The notes under the pieces were generated by a model. The model was not told the origin of the DNA. It searched no databases and worked only from the letters and a program-made list of their open reading frames with translations. The position numbers were made by a program, and so were the translations under genes. From the NCBI GenBank assembly GCA_937973575.1, contig CALJKH010000224.1, positions 1 to 23,819 on the forward strand: DNA of 23,819 nucleotides, written 5' to 3'. This document shows, piece after piece, positions 15,518 through 23,209 of this stretch. The first letter of the stretch is position 1. Each line of letters starts with the position of its first letter. This DNA comes from an uncultured Solirubrobacterales bacterium (GTDB lineage Bacteria > Actinomycetota > Thermoleophilia > Solirubrobacterales > Solirubrobacteraceae).

Positions 15518-16804
15518 TTAGGCGCCCGCCTTAACGAGTGCCTGGTCGAGGTCTGCGATGAGGTCATCAATGTGCTCAATTCCCACTGAGAGTCGCACCG
15601 TATCCGGTGTGACACCTGCGGCTGCAAGCTCCTCCTCATTGAGCTGGCTGTGGGTTGTTGATGCGTTGTGGATAGCAAGTGACTTGGCATCACCGATGTT
15701 GGCAAGGTGGCTGAAGAGCTCAAGCCCTTCAATGAACTTCTTGCCTGACTCCATGCCGCCCTTAACGCCGAACGTTACGAGGGCACCGTAGCCGCCATCG
15801 AGAGTGCGGTCAGCGACTGCCTTGTATGGCGATGACTCAAGGCCTGGGTATGAAACCCACTCAACTGATGGGTGCGCCTCAAGGTGCTTGGCGACTGCCA
15901 TCGCGTTGCTCGAGTGACGCTCCATACGAAGCGGCAGAGTCTCAAGGCCCTGAAGGAACAGGAACGCGTTGAACGGTGACAGCGCTGCGCCAGTGTTGCG
16001 AAGCAGCACTGTGCGAACGCGGCCAATGTAAGCCGCTGGGCCGAGTGCATCTGACCAAACAACTCCGTGGTAGGAGGGGTCAGGCTTAGTCAGGCCTGGG
16101 AAGCGGTCCGAGTGGGCAACCCAGTCGAACTTGCCTGAGTCAACAACGATGCCGCCGACTGATGTTCCGTGGCCACCGATGAACTTGGTCAGTGAGTGGA
16201 CTGCAATGTCCGCACCCTGGTCAAGCACGTGGCAGTGGATTGGAGTCGCAACGGTGTTGTCAATGATCAGGGGCAGGCCTGCTGCGTGAGCAGCCTCGGA
16301 CCATGCCTTGATGTCCATCACGTTGAGGCGTGGGTTACCGATCGTCTCGCCAAAGACAAGGCGGGTCTTGTCGTCAACAAGTGCAGCAAGCGCTGAAGGA
16401 TCGTCAGCGTCAACCCAGCGCACCTCAATGCCGTACTGAGGCAGAGTGTGGGCGAGCAGGTTGTAAGTGCCACCGTAAAGCTGGGAGACGGAGACGATGT
16501 TGTCGCCGGTTCCGCAGATGTTGAGGATTGAGTAGGTAACTGCTGCCTGACCTGAAGCAGTGACGACGCCGCCGATGCCGTTCTCAAGCTGCGATACGCG
16601 CTGCTCGAGGACATCCCAAGTTGGGTTCATGATCCGGGTGTAGATGTTGCCCGGCTCGGCAAGAGCGAACAGGTTCGCTGCGTGATCGGTGTCGTTGAAG
16701 ACATACGAAGTTGTCTGGTAGATCGGAACCGCACGCGAGTTGGTGGTTGGGTCCGGCTCTTGGCCGCCGTGGAGGGCGATTGTTTCTGGCTTATGAGCAC
16801 TCAT
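15518..16804 (-). CDS. metY: MetY, O-acetylhomoserine sulfhydrylase (PLP-dependent)
   Basis: This 428-residue member of the Cys/Met metabolism PLP family is expected to combine O-acetylhomoserine with sulfide to give homocysteine. It begins ETIALHGGQEPDPTTNSRAVP, the usual MetY opening. It has the YGGTYNL cofactor-binding region (110-116) and the PLP lysine in HSLTKFIGGHG (Lys207). The ATG at 16804 has GAGGA about 12 bases upstream and gives the normal family length. The in-frame extension to 16894 crosses the probable promoter region and is not used. It leads the operon metY-metX-metW, so activated homoserine made by MetX feeds this enzyme. Confidence 0.95.
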   Translation of the reverse strand: MSAHKPETIALHGGQEPDPTTNSRAVPIYQTTSYVFNDTDHAANLFALAEPGNIYTRIMNPTWDVLEQRVSQLENGIGGVVTASGQAAVTYSILNICGTGDNIVSVSQLYGGTYNLLAHTLPQYGIEVRWVDADDPSALAALVDDKTRLVFGETIGNPRLNVMDIKAWSEAAHAAGLPLIIDNTVATPIHCHVLDQGADIAVHSLTKFIGGHGTSVGGIVVDSGKFDWVAHSDRFPGLTKPDPSYHGVVWSDALGPAAYIGRVRTVLLRNTGAALSPFNAFLFLQGLETLPLRMERHSSNAMAVAKHLEAHPSVEWVSYPGLESSPYKAVADRTLDGGYGALVTFGVKGGMESGKKFIEGLELFSHLANIGDAKSLAIHNASTTHSQLNEEELAAAGVTPDTVRLSVGIEHIDDLIADLDQALVKAGA

Positions 16805-16860
16805 TGGTGTGTTATTTCCTCTTGTAGTTCTTGATGAATAGGACTCAGGAGAAGCAAAAT

Positions 16861-16866
16861 ACCCTA
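16861..16866 (-). promoter_or_regulatory. Candidate -10 hexamer (TAGGGT) for metY-metX-metW
   Basis: TAGGGT fits TAnnnT and would start transcription about 50 bases before the metY ATG. A TTGACT upstream (16889-16894) is 22 bases away, which is too far for a standard -35. The 147-base gap between metY and the transpeptidase gene shows no SAM riboswitch or terminator-like hairpin that I can see. Confidence 0.25.
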
Positions 16867-16951
16867 AAACGAGTCGTCTTTGCATAGAAGTCAATCTTGC
16901 GTTCGTTTCGCTGATCTACGGCAGACGCACCGACTTGCGGCAAACTGGGTA

Positions 16952-17659
16952 ATGATGTCGGCGAAAATCAAGCGAATCAGTCTCAGCGCGGTGCTCACCA
17001 GCGCTCTGTTGCTGCTCCTCGCCGGACCTGCACAGGCTTACGACGGACGCGGTGGCGAAGGCGCCCGAATGCTTCAACCGTCAACCGCGGTCAGGATCCC
17101 AGGCGAGAAGAAAATCGTCGCCCACATCGCAGCCGAGACGCCGCTGACAGGCGGGGCTCATGTCCTCCCGATTGTCGCCAAGCAATCTGTCGCGGGTCGC
17201 GACTGGCTGCGAGTCCGGCTAGCTGGACGACCGAACGGCAAGACCGGGTGGATCCCAGCGAGCGACGCGGAGGTCATAGCGCTCCACTGGCGCATCCTGG
17301 TCGTCAAGAGCAGTCGCGTGATGGTGATCTACCGCGACGGCAAGCGGGCGCGTCGACTTCGAGTTGTAGTCGGCGCAAAGAACACCCCAACCCCAACCGG
17401 TCACTTCAGCGTGATGGAACACGTCCGCCTTGGGACAACTTGGTCGCGATACGGCTGGGGGCTTGCGCTAACTGCGTTCTCGAATGTCCTCAAGCACTAC
17501 GACGGCGGCCAAGGGCAAGTCGCAATCCATGCCCGCGGCACCCTTACGGGCGCGCTTGGCACAGCGTCCTCGCACGGCTGTGTGCGAGTCCGGGACACGG
17601 ACGCCAGCTGGCTTGCCCACCGGATTCCAAATGGAACTCCGGTAGACATCCAGCGCTAG
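16952..17659 (+). CDS. Secreted L,D-transpeptidase (YkuD domain)
   Basis: This 235-residue protein has a Sec signal peptide (MMSAKIKRIS start, cleavage after AQA near residue 29) and an SH3-like region of about 80 residues. A YkuD catalytic domain begins near residue 110. The active site is visible: HARGT (His193) and SHGCVRV with catalytic Cys210. These enzymes make 3-3 crosslinks in peptidoglycan or attach proteins to it, outside the membrane. ATG 16952 and the adjacent ATG 16955 are both acceptable; the longer frame from 16880 would put charged residues ahead of the signal peptide and is rejected. It is divergent from metY and ends ten bases before tRNA-Asp on the other strand. Confidence 0.92.
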   Translation: MMSAKIKRISLSAVLTSALLLLLAGPAQAYDGRGGEGARMLQPSTAVRIPGEKKIVAHIAAETPLTGGAHVLPIVAKQSVAGRDWLRVRLAGRPNGKTGWIPASDAEVIALHWRILVVKSSRVMVIYRDGKRARRLRVVVGAKNTPTPTGHFSVMEHVRLGTTWSRYGWGLALTAFSNVLKHYDGGQGQVAIHARGTLTGALGTASSHGCVRVRDTDASWLAHRIPNGTPVDIQR

Positions 17660-17669
17660 GCGCGAGAGA

Positions 17670-17743
<74 letters not shown>

Positions 17744-17778
17744 CGTGCGCGCGAGACTACCGCAACGAGGGCCTTAGG

Positions 17779-19263
17779 ATGTCTGTGATGGAGGCAGCCG
17801 CCCAGAAACGACCACGCCCAGACACGTCGACACCAGCCCCACCGGCACCGGTGTCGTTCTCAGCACTGGGCCGACTTAAGCGCGAATTCGACGCTGAACG
17901 CAACCGCAACTGCCCCTACCCAAAGGGCGAACTCGACTGGTCTGTCTCGCGGACACTGGGCTTCCAGCGTGATCCACTTACCTACCTGTTGGACGGCTAC
18001 GCCAAGTACGGGCCAGTCTTCACCCTTCGTGTTTTCACTGTGCCGGTTGTATTTGCACTCGGCCCGGAGGCCAACCACTTTGTCTTGGTCAGCGACGCTG
18101 ACAAGTTCGCTTGGCGGGACGGTGCCCTTGGCGACCTGATCCCACTGCTGGGCGACGGCCTGCTTACGACCGATGGCCGCTACCACCGCCGAGCCCGCCA
18201 GATCATGGTTCCCTCCTTCCACCGGGATCGCATTGCCTTGGCCGGCGAGACGATGCTTGCCGAAGTTGACTCAGCCGTTTCCGGCCTCCGCGAAGGTCAG
18301 AACTTCGACATCTACTCCTGGACTCGCCACCTTGCGCTTCGCATTGCCATGCGGGCGCTGTTCGGCTTTGACCCTGACGGCCGCGAGGGCCAGACGGCAG
18401 CTGATTTTGAGACAGCCCTCGACTACTACTCGCAGGATTACTTCCGCCAGGCACTGCGCGGGCCACGGAGTCCGTTTGATCGACTCACCAAGGCCCGCGG
18501 CAGGCTCGACGGGCTTATCGCTGAGGAGTTCGCAGCGAGGCGCGCAAACCCAGCCGATGCTGCCGACGACCTCCTGGCCATGCTGATGGCAGCTCGTGAC
18601 GGTGACGGCAACGGACTCTCTGACTCGGAGATCCGCGACCAAGTCATGACCCTTCTCTTTGCCGGTCACGACACCACCACCTCGACAGTCACCTTCCTCT
18701 TCCACGAGCTCTCAAAGAACCCGCATGAGCTGGCACCGCTGCTTGCCGAGCAGGATGAGGTGCTTGGAGACCGCGAGGTAACCCCAGCTGACCTGACCGG
18801 CGAGAAGCTCCCCCGGCTGGAGATGGCGATTGAAGAAATCCTGCGGATCTACCCGCCGGCGTGGGTTGGCCCACGGCGTGTGATGGAGAGCTTCACCCTC
18901 CATGGCCAGCAAGTCCCAGCTGGAGTTCAGCTGTCCTACTCGTCTTGGGCAAGCCACCACCTGCCCGATGTTTGGCCTGAGCCAGACGCATTCCGGCCCG
19001 AGCGGTTCTCGCCTGAGAACAAGCCAAAGATCCCTAAGGGCGCGTATGTGCCGTTCGGTGGCGGGTCCAGAACCTGCATTGGCATGCGCTTCGGCCAGAT
19101 GGAGGTGCGAGCAATCGCCACCGCCATCCTGCGCAAGTGGCGACTTGAAGGCAAGCCGAGTTACAAGCTCAACATCAGGCAGATGCCAACGCTTTCACCG
19201 CGTGAAGGCATGCCAATGACTGTTAAGCCTCGGGGCGTTGCCCCAATGGTCGCTGAGCGCTAG
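17779..19263 (+). CDS. Cytochrome P450
   Basis: This 494-residue soluble P450 has all hallmark motifs: I-helix AGHDTTT (295-301) with the oxygen-activating Asp-Thr pair, K-helix EEILR (Glu353, Arg356), the RPERF meander (406-410), and the heme loop FGGGSRTCIG with the axial cysteine Cys433. The N-terminal 45 residues are Pro/Ala-rich with no membrane anchor. ATG 17779 has GAGGG about eight bases upstream. No ferredoxin or ferredoxin reductase gene is adjacent, so electrons must come from elsewhere. It could hydroxylate lipids, terpenoids or xenobiotics; the substrate is not predictable here. The stop is nine bases from the convergent gene at 19273. Confidence 0.95.
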   Translation: MSVMEAAAQKRPRPDTSTPAPPAPVSFSALGRLKREFDAERNRNCPYPKGELDWSVSRTLGFQRDPLTYLLDGYAKYGPVFTLRVFTVPVVFALGPEANHFVLVSDADKFAWRDGALGDLIPLLGDGLLTTDGRYHRRARQIMVPSFHRDRIALAGETMLAEVDSAVSGLREGQNFDIYSWTRHLALRIAMRALFGFDPDGREGQTAADFETALDYYSQDYFRQALRGPRSPFDRLTKARGRLDGLIAEEFAARRANPADAADDLLAMLMAARDGDGNGLSDSEIRDQVMTLLFAGHDTTTSTVTFLFHELSKNPHELAPLLAEQDEVLGDREVTPADLTGEKLPRLEMAIEEILRIYPPAWVGPRRVMESFTLHGQQVPAGVQLSYSSWASHHLPDVWPEPDAFRPERFSPENKPKIPKGAYVPFGGGSRTCIGMRFGQMEVRAIATAILRKWRLEGKPSYKLNIRQMPTLSPREGMPMTVKPRGVAPMVAER

Positions 19264-19272
19264 CCGCGCTGG

Positions 19273-19611
19273 TTACTTCATGGCGCCAGCAGGGGCTGCT
19301 GGCGAAGTGCTTGCTGGCGTGTCACTCGGCTGAGGAACAACACCGAGCTGAATCGTTGGGCGAGTCTGGTTGAGCTGCGGAGTCTCGCCCGTTCCGATCG
19401 CGAAACCAATAGTTCCGCCAACCAAGATGATCGTGATCAGTGCCATCACTTTGTAGAGGCCTTCAGTTGCTGGCAACTTTGAGCTCTTGATTCCAATGAA
19501 GCCAATTGAGAGAGCCCAAGCGGCGAGCAGGCCAGCGAAAATGTAGTACGGGAGGTGATCCTCGTACCAAGCCTTGGTGCCTTCTGTGACTGCGATAAGT
19601 ACTGATGTCAT
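19273..19611 (-). CDS. Small two-helix membrane protein, unknown function
   Basis: This 112-residue protein has two membrane segments (about 21-41 and 55-74) joined by a short basic loop (KSSKLPATEG). A Pro/Ala/Ser/Thr-rich tail of about 38 residues is probably extracytoplasmic or flexible. No conserved catalytic motif is visible. The ATG at 19611 lacks a ribosome site, but a TAGTCT hexamer ends eight bases upstream, so the message may be leaderless. It is divergent from the lipoprotein gene at 19699 and convergent with the P450 gene. I do not recognise the family. Confidence 0.7.
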   Translation of the reverse strand: MTSVLIAVTEGTKAWYEDHLPYYIFAGLLAAWALSIGFIGIKSSKLPATEGLYKVMALITIILVGGTIGFAIGTGETPQLNQTRPTIQLGVVPQPSDTPASTSPAAPAGAMK

Positions 19612-19619
19612 CGCGCCGG

Positions 19620-19625
19620 AGACTA
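19620..19625 (-). promoter_or_regulatory. Candidate -10 hexamer (TAGTCT), leaderless start for the membrane protein gene
   Basis: TAGTCT ends eight bases before ATG 19611, and no Shine-Dalgarno lies between. No convincing -35 is seen. Confidence 0.35.
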
Positions 19626-19685
19626 CAACAAGGCGTCACTATCGCGACTGCTAGAGGCAGAGAGTGCCCGGAGACCCAACCTAGG

Positions 19686-19691
19686 TAGGGT
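19686..19691 (+). promoter_or_regulatory. Candidate -10 hexamer (TAGGGT), leaderless start for the lipoprotein gene
   Basis: TAGGGT ends seven bases before GTG 19699, the spacing expected if transcription starts at the start codon. The only purine run (AAGG) abuts the GTG and is too close to act as a ribosome site. No clear -35. Confidence 0.4.
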
Positions 19692-19698
19692 CTTAAGG

Positions 19699-20124
19699 GT
19701 GAGGATCCCCCGCTCCACAGCCACCATCTGCGCAGTTGCCGCAGTGCTTGGCGTTGCCGGCTGCGGTGGCCCAAGTGACACCCAGCAGGTCAAGGACTTA
19801 GTCAACTCCTACATCCAGGACTTCGTCAAGCACGACGGCCAGGCGATGTGCTCAAAGCTGACGCCGAAGGCTCAAGAGTCAATTCAGGCTGCCGCTGGAA
19901 TGCTGCGCGGCCGAGACTGCGCGATCACGATGACGACTATCAGCAGGCTCCCCACTGGAACCCAGGCTGCGCAGGTCCGTTCCTACCGGGCTGGCAAGGT
20001 TGTTATTGACGGCAAAGAGGCTGGCGTAGTTGTTGTGCCTTCACCGCCTGGCACTAAGCCAACGCGGATCGTGAACCTCGACGGCAAGTGGCTGATCGAC
20101 GGTTCCGTGTCGCTCGCTGGCTAA
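19699..20124 (+). CDS. Putative lipoprotein with NTF2-like (DUF4878-type) domain
   Basis: This 141-residue protein has a lipoprotein signal peptide ending VAGC (Cys22). The mature domain begins with a long helix (TQQVKDLVNSYIQDF) and is followed by alternating beta strands ending in WLIDGSVS. This helix-then-sheet layout resembles the NTF2-like/DUF4878 fold common in actinobacterial lipoproteins, often of unknown role. Two cysteines (in AMCSKL and RDCAIT) may pair. The GTG start is supported by the -10-like hexamer seven bases upstream. It is convergent with arsJ, six bases away, with no evidence of a functional link. Confidence 0.78.
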   Translation: MRIPRSTATICAVAAVLGVAGCGGPSDTQQVKDLVNSYIQDFVKHDGQAMCSKLTPKAQESIQAAAGMLRGRDCAITMTTISRLPTGTQAAQVRSYRAGKVVIDGKEAGVVVVPSPPGTKPTRIVNLDGKWLIDGSVSLAG

Positions 20125-20130
20125 CTACAG

Positions 20131-21387
20131 CTACGCGCTAGCGGCAAGCGGAGCAGGCCCCTGCTCGTGCCTTGGCAAGAGCAGCGAGATCAAGCCCGCC
20201 AGGAGTACGAATGCGACTGATGCCCAAAGGCACGCTTCAAGGCCTTGCCATTGGTAGAGGGCGCCAGACAGGATCGTTCCTACAAGTCGGCCGGCTGCGT
20301 TAGCCATGTAATAGAAGCCAACGTTCATCGCGACCTTGTCCCCGTCTGAGTAAGCAAGGATCAGGTACGAGTGGACTGCGCTGTTGAGCGCGAACACGAT
20401 CCCGAACAGAATTAGCCCAGCAACGAGCACAGTCGTTGGGTCAAAGTCGGCGGCCAAGGCGGAGGCGATCGCCATCGGGAAGAGAGCGAGGACAAAGGCG
20501 AGCTGGGCTGCAGTGCGCCCGTCTGGCGCGCCGTGGTCGGCACTGCGTGCACGGATCAGGCGTGGTGCTGAGGCTTGGACGATTCCGTAGCCGATGACCC
20601 AGATTGCCATGAAGGTACCTACCTGCCAGAAGGTCCAGTCCAGCACGGTTCGCAGGTATACGGGCAGGCCAACAACGAACCAAACATCACGTGATGCAAA
20701 CAGGAAGATCCTCGCTGCGGCAAGCATGTTGACCGCCCGGTTCTGGGAGAACATTTGGCGGAACTTGGCCTTGGCGTCAGGCCGGCCAAGGCTGCCGGTC
20801 ATCAGCGGCACTGTCGTGACCAGCGCCGTAAACACGAGGCCGGCGAGCAGCAGCATCGCTGTCTGGAAGCTGGTTACCGAGAGCAGCAACCCGCCGAGGA
20901 AAAAGCCAACTCCCTTAAGAGCGTTCTTCGACCCTGTGAGGATCGCGACCCATTTGTAAAGCGCTCCCGGCTGGTCGTCTGCCACAACCAACTTCACAGC
21001 GCTCTTGGAGCTCATCTTCGTCAGGTCCTTCGCAATACCAGAGAGCGCTTGCGCTGCCATCACATAGCCAACCACTAGCCAGCCGGCGGGTGCTAGGCCA
21101 AGCATTAGGAGCGCGGCGATCTGCGTGACGAGCCCCATGACAAGGGTTGTCGTCAACCCAAAGCGGGCGGCTAGGAACCCGCCATACAGGTTGGTAAGGA
21201 TGCCGAACACTTCGTAGAACACGAACACCGTCGCCAGCTGGAACGGGGTGTAACCCTGCTGGTAGAAGTAGAAAAGAACGAGGAGTCGGATTGCCCCGTC
21301 GGCGATCGTGTCAGCCCAGTACGCACCTGTTACCAGTGCGTAGTTGCGGAGGTCGCCTTCTTGGCGCTGGTCTGAGGTGCTGCTCAT
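20131..21387 (-). CDS. arsJ: ArsJ, organoarsenical efflux MFS transporter
   Basis: This 418-residue, twelve-helix major facilitator protein is specific enough to name. It shows NYALVTGAYWADT at the first helix, then FYEVFGILTNLYGG, AAQALSGIAKDLTKMSSKSA and VAILTGSKNALKGVGFFLGG, all ArsJ signatures. ArsJ exports 1-arseno-3-phosphoglycerate, the unstable product made when GAPDH uses arsenate in place of phosphate; outside the cell it falls back to arsenate. The ATG at 21387 is chosen with AGG upstream, seven bases after the GAPDH stop; a longer frame from 21432 overlaps GAPDH and adds nonhomologous residues. The gene pair is the complete known two-component arsenate exit route. Confidence 0.95.
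   Translation of the reverse strand: MSSTSDQRQEGDLRNYALVTGAYWADTIADGAIRLLVLFYFYQQGYTPFQLATVFVFYEVFGILTNLYGGFLAARFGLTTTLVMGLVTQIAALLMLGLAPAGWLVVGYVMAAQALSGIAKDLTKMSSKSAVKLVVADDQPGALYKWVAILTGSKNALKGVGFFLGGLLLSVTSFQTAMLLLAGLVFTALVTTVPLMTGSLGRPDAKAKFRQMFSQNRAVNMLAAARIFLFASRDVWFVVGLPVYLRTVLDWTFWQVGTFMAIWVIGYGIVQASAPRLIRARSADHGAPDGRTAAQLAFVLALFPMAIASALAADFDPTTVLVAGLILFGIVFALNSAVHSYLILAYSDGDKVAMNVGFYYMANAAGRLVGTILSGALYQWQGLEACLWASVAFVLLAGLISLLLPRHEQGPAPLAASA
20685..20696. repeat. Palindrome CATCACGTGATG inside arsJ
   Basis: This is a perfect 12-bp palindrome in coding sequence. It shares the 12-mer ATCACGTGATGC, in inverted orientation, with the site at 22477-22488 upstream of the GAPDH gene. Codon content alone may explain it. 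Confidence 0.4.
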
Positions 21388-21394
21388 CTGCGGC

Positions 21395-22408
21395 CTAGCT
21401 GAGGCTACTTGCCACCAGGCCGGCCAACTCAACCATCCGGTTCGCGTAGCCCCACTCGTTGTCGTACCAAGCCAAGATCTTCACTTGGGTGCCATCGGTG
21501 ACCATCGTTGAAGGTGCGTCAACAACGCCTGAGCGCGGGTCGTCCTTAAAGTCGATTGAGACGAGTGGCCGAGTTTCATAACCGAGGATCCCGTTGAGCG
21601 GGCCGTTGGCAGCAGCCTCGAGCAGACCATTGACCTCTTCAATTGTTGTCGCCCGTGAAACATCAAAAACGCAGTCGGTGAGCGACGCGTTGAGCAGTGG
21701 CACGCGGACTGCAAGACCGTCAAGCTTGCCCTTCAGCTCGGGGAAGATCAGAGTGATTGCCGTTGCTGAGCCTGTAGTGGTTGGGATTAGTGACATGCCG
21801 GCAGCGCGGGCGCGGCGCAGGTCCTTGTGGGGGGCGTCAACAATCGTCTGCGTGTTCGTTAGGTCGTGGAGAGTCGTGATCGAGCCGCGCTCAATTCCAA
21901 GCCCCTCGTGAATCACCCTGACCACCGGGGCAAGGCAGTTGGTTGTGCACGAGGCCGCGGTGACGATGCTGTGCGCGACTGGGTCGTAGAGGTCGTCGTT
22001 AACTCCCATGACTACATTCAGTGCCCGCTCGTCCTTGACGGGAGCTGCGACAACGACCTTCTTCACTGACCTGTTGAAGTACGGGTCCAGCAGTTCGGGC
22101 GTGCGAAATTTGCCGCTGCACTCCAAGACAATGTCCACGCCGGCCTGATTCCACGCGACCTCACCTGGGTTGGCATGGCTGCTGTAGGTGATCGGCGAGC
22201 CACCGTTGATCGAGATTGAGTCATCAGCCGACGCGACCTCCTGATCCCAGCGGCCGTGGACTGAGTCGAACATGAGGAGGTGAGCTGCTGTGGCAGCGTC
22301 CCCGTGCAGTTCGTTGATGTGGACGATCTCGATGTCGTCCCGACCCCATGCTGCGCGCAGCGCCAAGCGACCCACGCGGCCAAAGCCGTTGATTCCGATG
22401 CGTGTCAT
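21395..22408 (-). CDS. gapdh: ArsJ-associated glyceraldehyde-3-phosphate dehydrogenase
   Basis: This 337-residue enzyme has the NAD site INGFGRVGR (5-13), the catalytic SCTTNC (Cys154) and the base His181. It differs from housekeeping GAPDH in the features of the arsenate-linked clade: INELHGD after beta-2 (residues 31-37) and TTLHDLTNTQTI in place of the usual TTxHxYTNDQ, followed by PHKDLRRARAA. In this system it oxidises glyceraldehyde 3-phosphate with arsenate to 1-arseno-3-phosphoglycerate for export by ArsJ. ATG 22408 has only TAGG two bases away, so the initiation signal is weak. It leads the gapdh-arsJ operon. No arsR, arsC or acr3 lies within the window. Confidence 0.93.
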   Translation of the reverse strand: MTRIGINGFGRVGRLALRAAWGRDDIEIVHINELHGDAATAAHLLMFDSVHGRWDQEVASADDSISINGGSPITYSSHANPGEVAWNQAGVDIVLECSGKFRTPELLDPYFNRSVKKVVVAAPVKDERALNVVMGVNDDLYDPVAHSIVTAASCTTNCLAPVVRVIHEGLGIERGSITTLHDLTNTQTIVDAPHKDLRRARAAGMSLIPTTTGSATAITLIFPELKGKLDGLAVRVPLLNASLTDCVFDVSRATTIEEVNGLLEAAANGPLNGILGYETRPLVSIDFKDDPRSGVVDAPSTMVTDGTQVKILAWYDNEWGYANRMVELAGLVASSLS

Positions 22409-22478
22409 GGCCTAGAGAGTCCCACAAACCTCAGGCGAGCTCGTCGTTCAGGTCCAGCAATAAACGAGATCACCCAGC

Positions 22479-22488
22479 ATCACGTGAT
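22479..22488. promoter_or_regulatory. Palindrome ATCACGTGAT upstream of gapdh-arsJ, candidate operator
   Basis: This is a perfect 10-bp palindrome about 70 bases before the GAPDH start, in the 120-base gap between gapdh and the secreted-protein gene. CTGATCAG lies just beside it. The rest of the gap shows no clear -35/-10 pair and no T-tailed terminator. An operator role is only suggested by position. Confidence 0.3.
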
Positions 22489-22528
22489 CCTGATCAGCGC
22501 CCTAACGTCAGCCGGCGGGGAAATGCTG

Positions 22529-23170
22529 CTACTCGAACAGAGCCGGAGCGATAAGAGACTCGGAAATGTCATCACCAACTGGGTTCTTCCAGCGAAGCTC
22601 CACGGTCGGATGATGAGTCACGTCAGCAATAAAGCCGTTGTTCGAAACCTTGATCTCACCCGTGGTGCCGTCCTGAAAGGCGATCCGAACGGAGGCTACC
22701 CCATCAGGAACTAGACCAGTTACCCATACTTTCCCGTCAAAGACCACCAAGTTGGTTCCGGTCCCCCGGGCGTTGAATGCGTCCGCGTTAACACATGCCT
22801 TGCTGGATTGGGCTCGGTCCAAAGGCCCAACTACGGCGATGGAACATACATTCCCTGCATCTGACTCCGAGGCAAACAATCGCGCCGCGCCTGACTTACG
22901 CGAGCTCCTTGATCCGGCAAGTGAGATGTCGTTGGGTGGATCGTGAGCAAGCCTGTTGAGCGATTTGACTGCTGATTCCGTCAGGCCCTGCTCTGCGAGA
23001 AATGCGGGAGCTTCTAACGTCTTCTTGCTAAGGCTCAGATGAGGTCCAGCCGATCTGGCGCTCTCGGCAGGGGCAGGAATACTCAGTAGATAAGCGGCTC
23101 CAAGCGCCGTGGCAACCAAGCCAGCTAGCGCTGCTGGCTTAGATCGGAAAAGGCTAAGTGTCCTGTTCAT
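22529..23170 (-). CDS. Secreted protein of unknown function
   Basis: This 213-residue protein has an N-terminal signal (basic MNRTLSLFRSK, hydrophobic 12-31, Pro/Ala region to about residue 40; cleavage near AESA). The mature part has a polar stretch of about 60 residues, then a domain of about 120 residues. That domain has two cysteines (NVCSIAVVG and SKACVNADAF), probably one disulfide, and beta-rich repeats such as VWVTGLVPDGVASVRIAF and VELRWKNP. I do not recognise the family. ATG 23170 has AGGAG six bases upstream. It follows the other secreted gene by 39 bases and is probably cotranscribed from the promoter at 23658-23686. Confidence 0.75.
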   Translation of the reverse strand: MNRTLSLFRSKPAALAGLVATALGAAYLLSIPAPAESARSAGPHLSLSKKTLEAPAFLAEQGLTESAVKSLNRLAHDPPNDISLAGSRSSRKSGAARLFASESDAGNVCSIAVVGPLDRAQSSKACVNADAFNARGTGTNLVVFDGKVWVTGLVPDGVASVRIAFQDGTTGEIKVSNNGFIADVTHHPTVELRWKNPVGDDISESLIAPALFE

Positions 23171-23209
23171 GACTATCTCCTAGGTGTGGTTGCAATACGT
23201 GAGGTGGAA

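Noticed and set aside
16867..16894. TTGACT at 16889-16894 as the metY -35
   Set aside because: It is 22 bases from the only good -10-like hexamer, outside the usual 16-19.
16805..16951. SAM riboswitch or T-box in front of metY
   Set aside because: I looked for paired stems and a terminator with a T-run in the 147-base gap and found none; the gap is also short for a riboswitch plus two promoters.
21388..21432. Longer ArsJ start at 21432
   Set aside because: It begins inside the GAPDH coding region and adds residues unlike other ArsJ proteins; ATG 21387 matches the family start.
22280..22714. Plus-strand 144-residue frame across the gapdh start and intergenic region
   Set aside because: It is antisense to gapdh and to the secreted-protein gene, with no signal peptide, domain or ribosome site.
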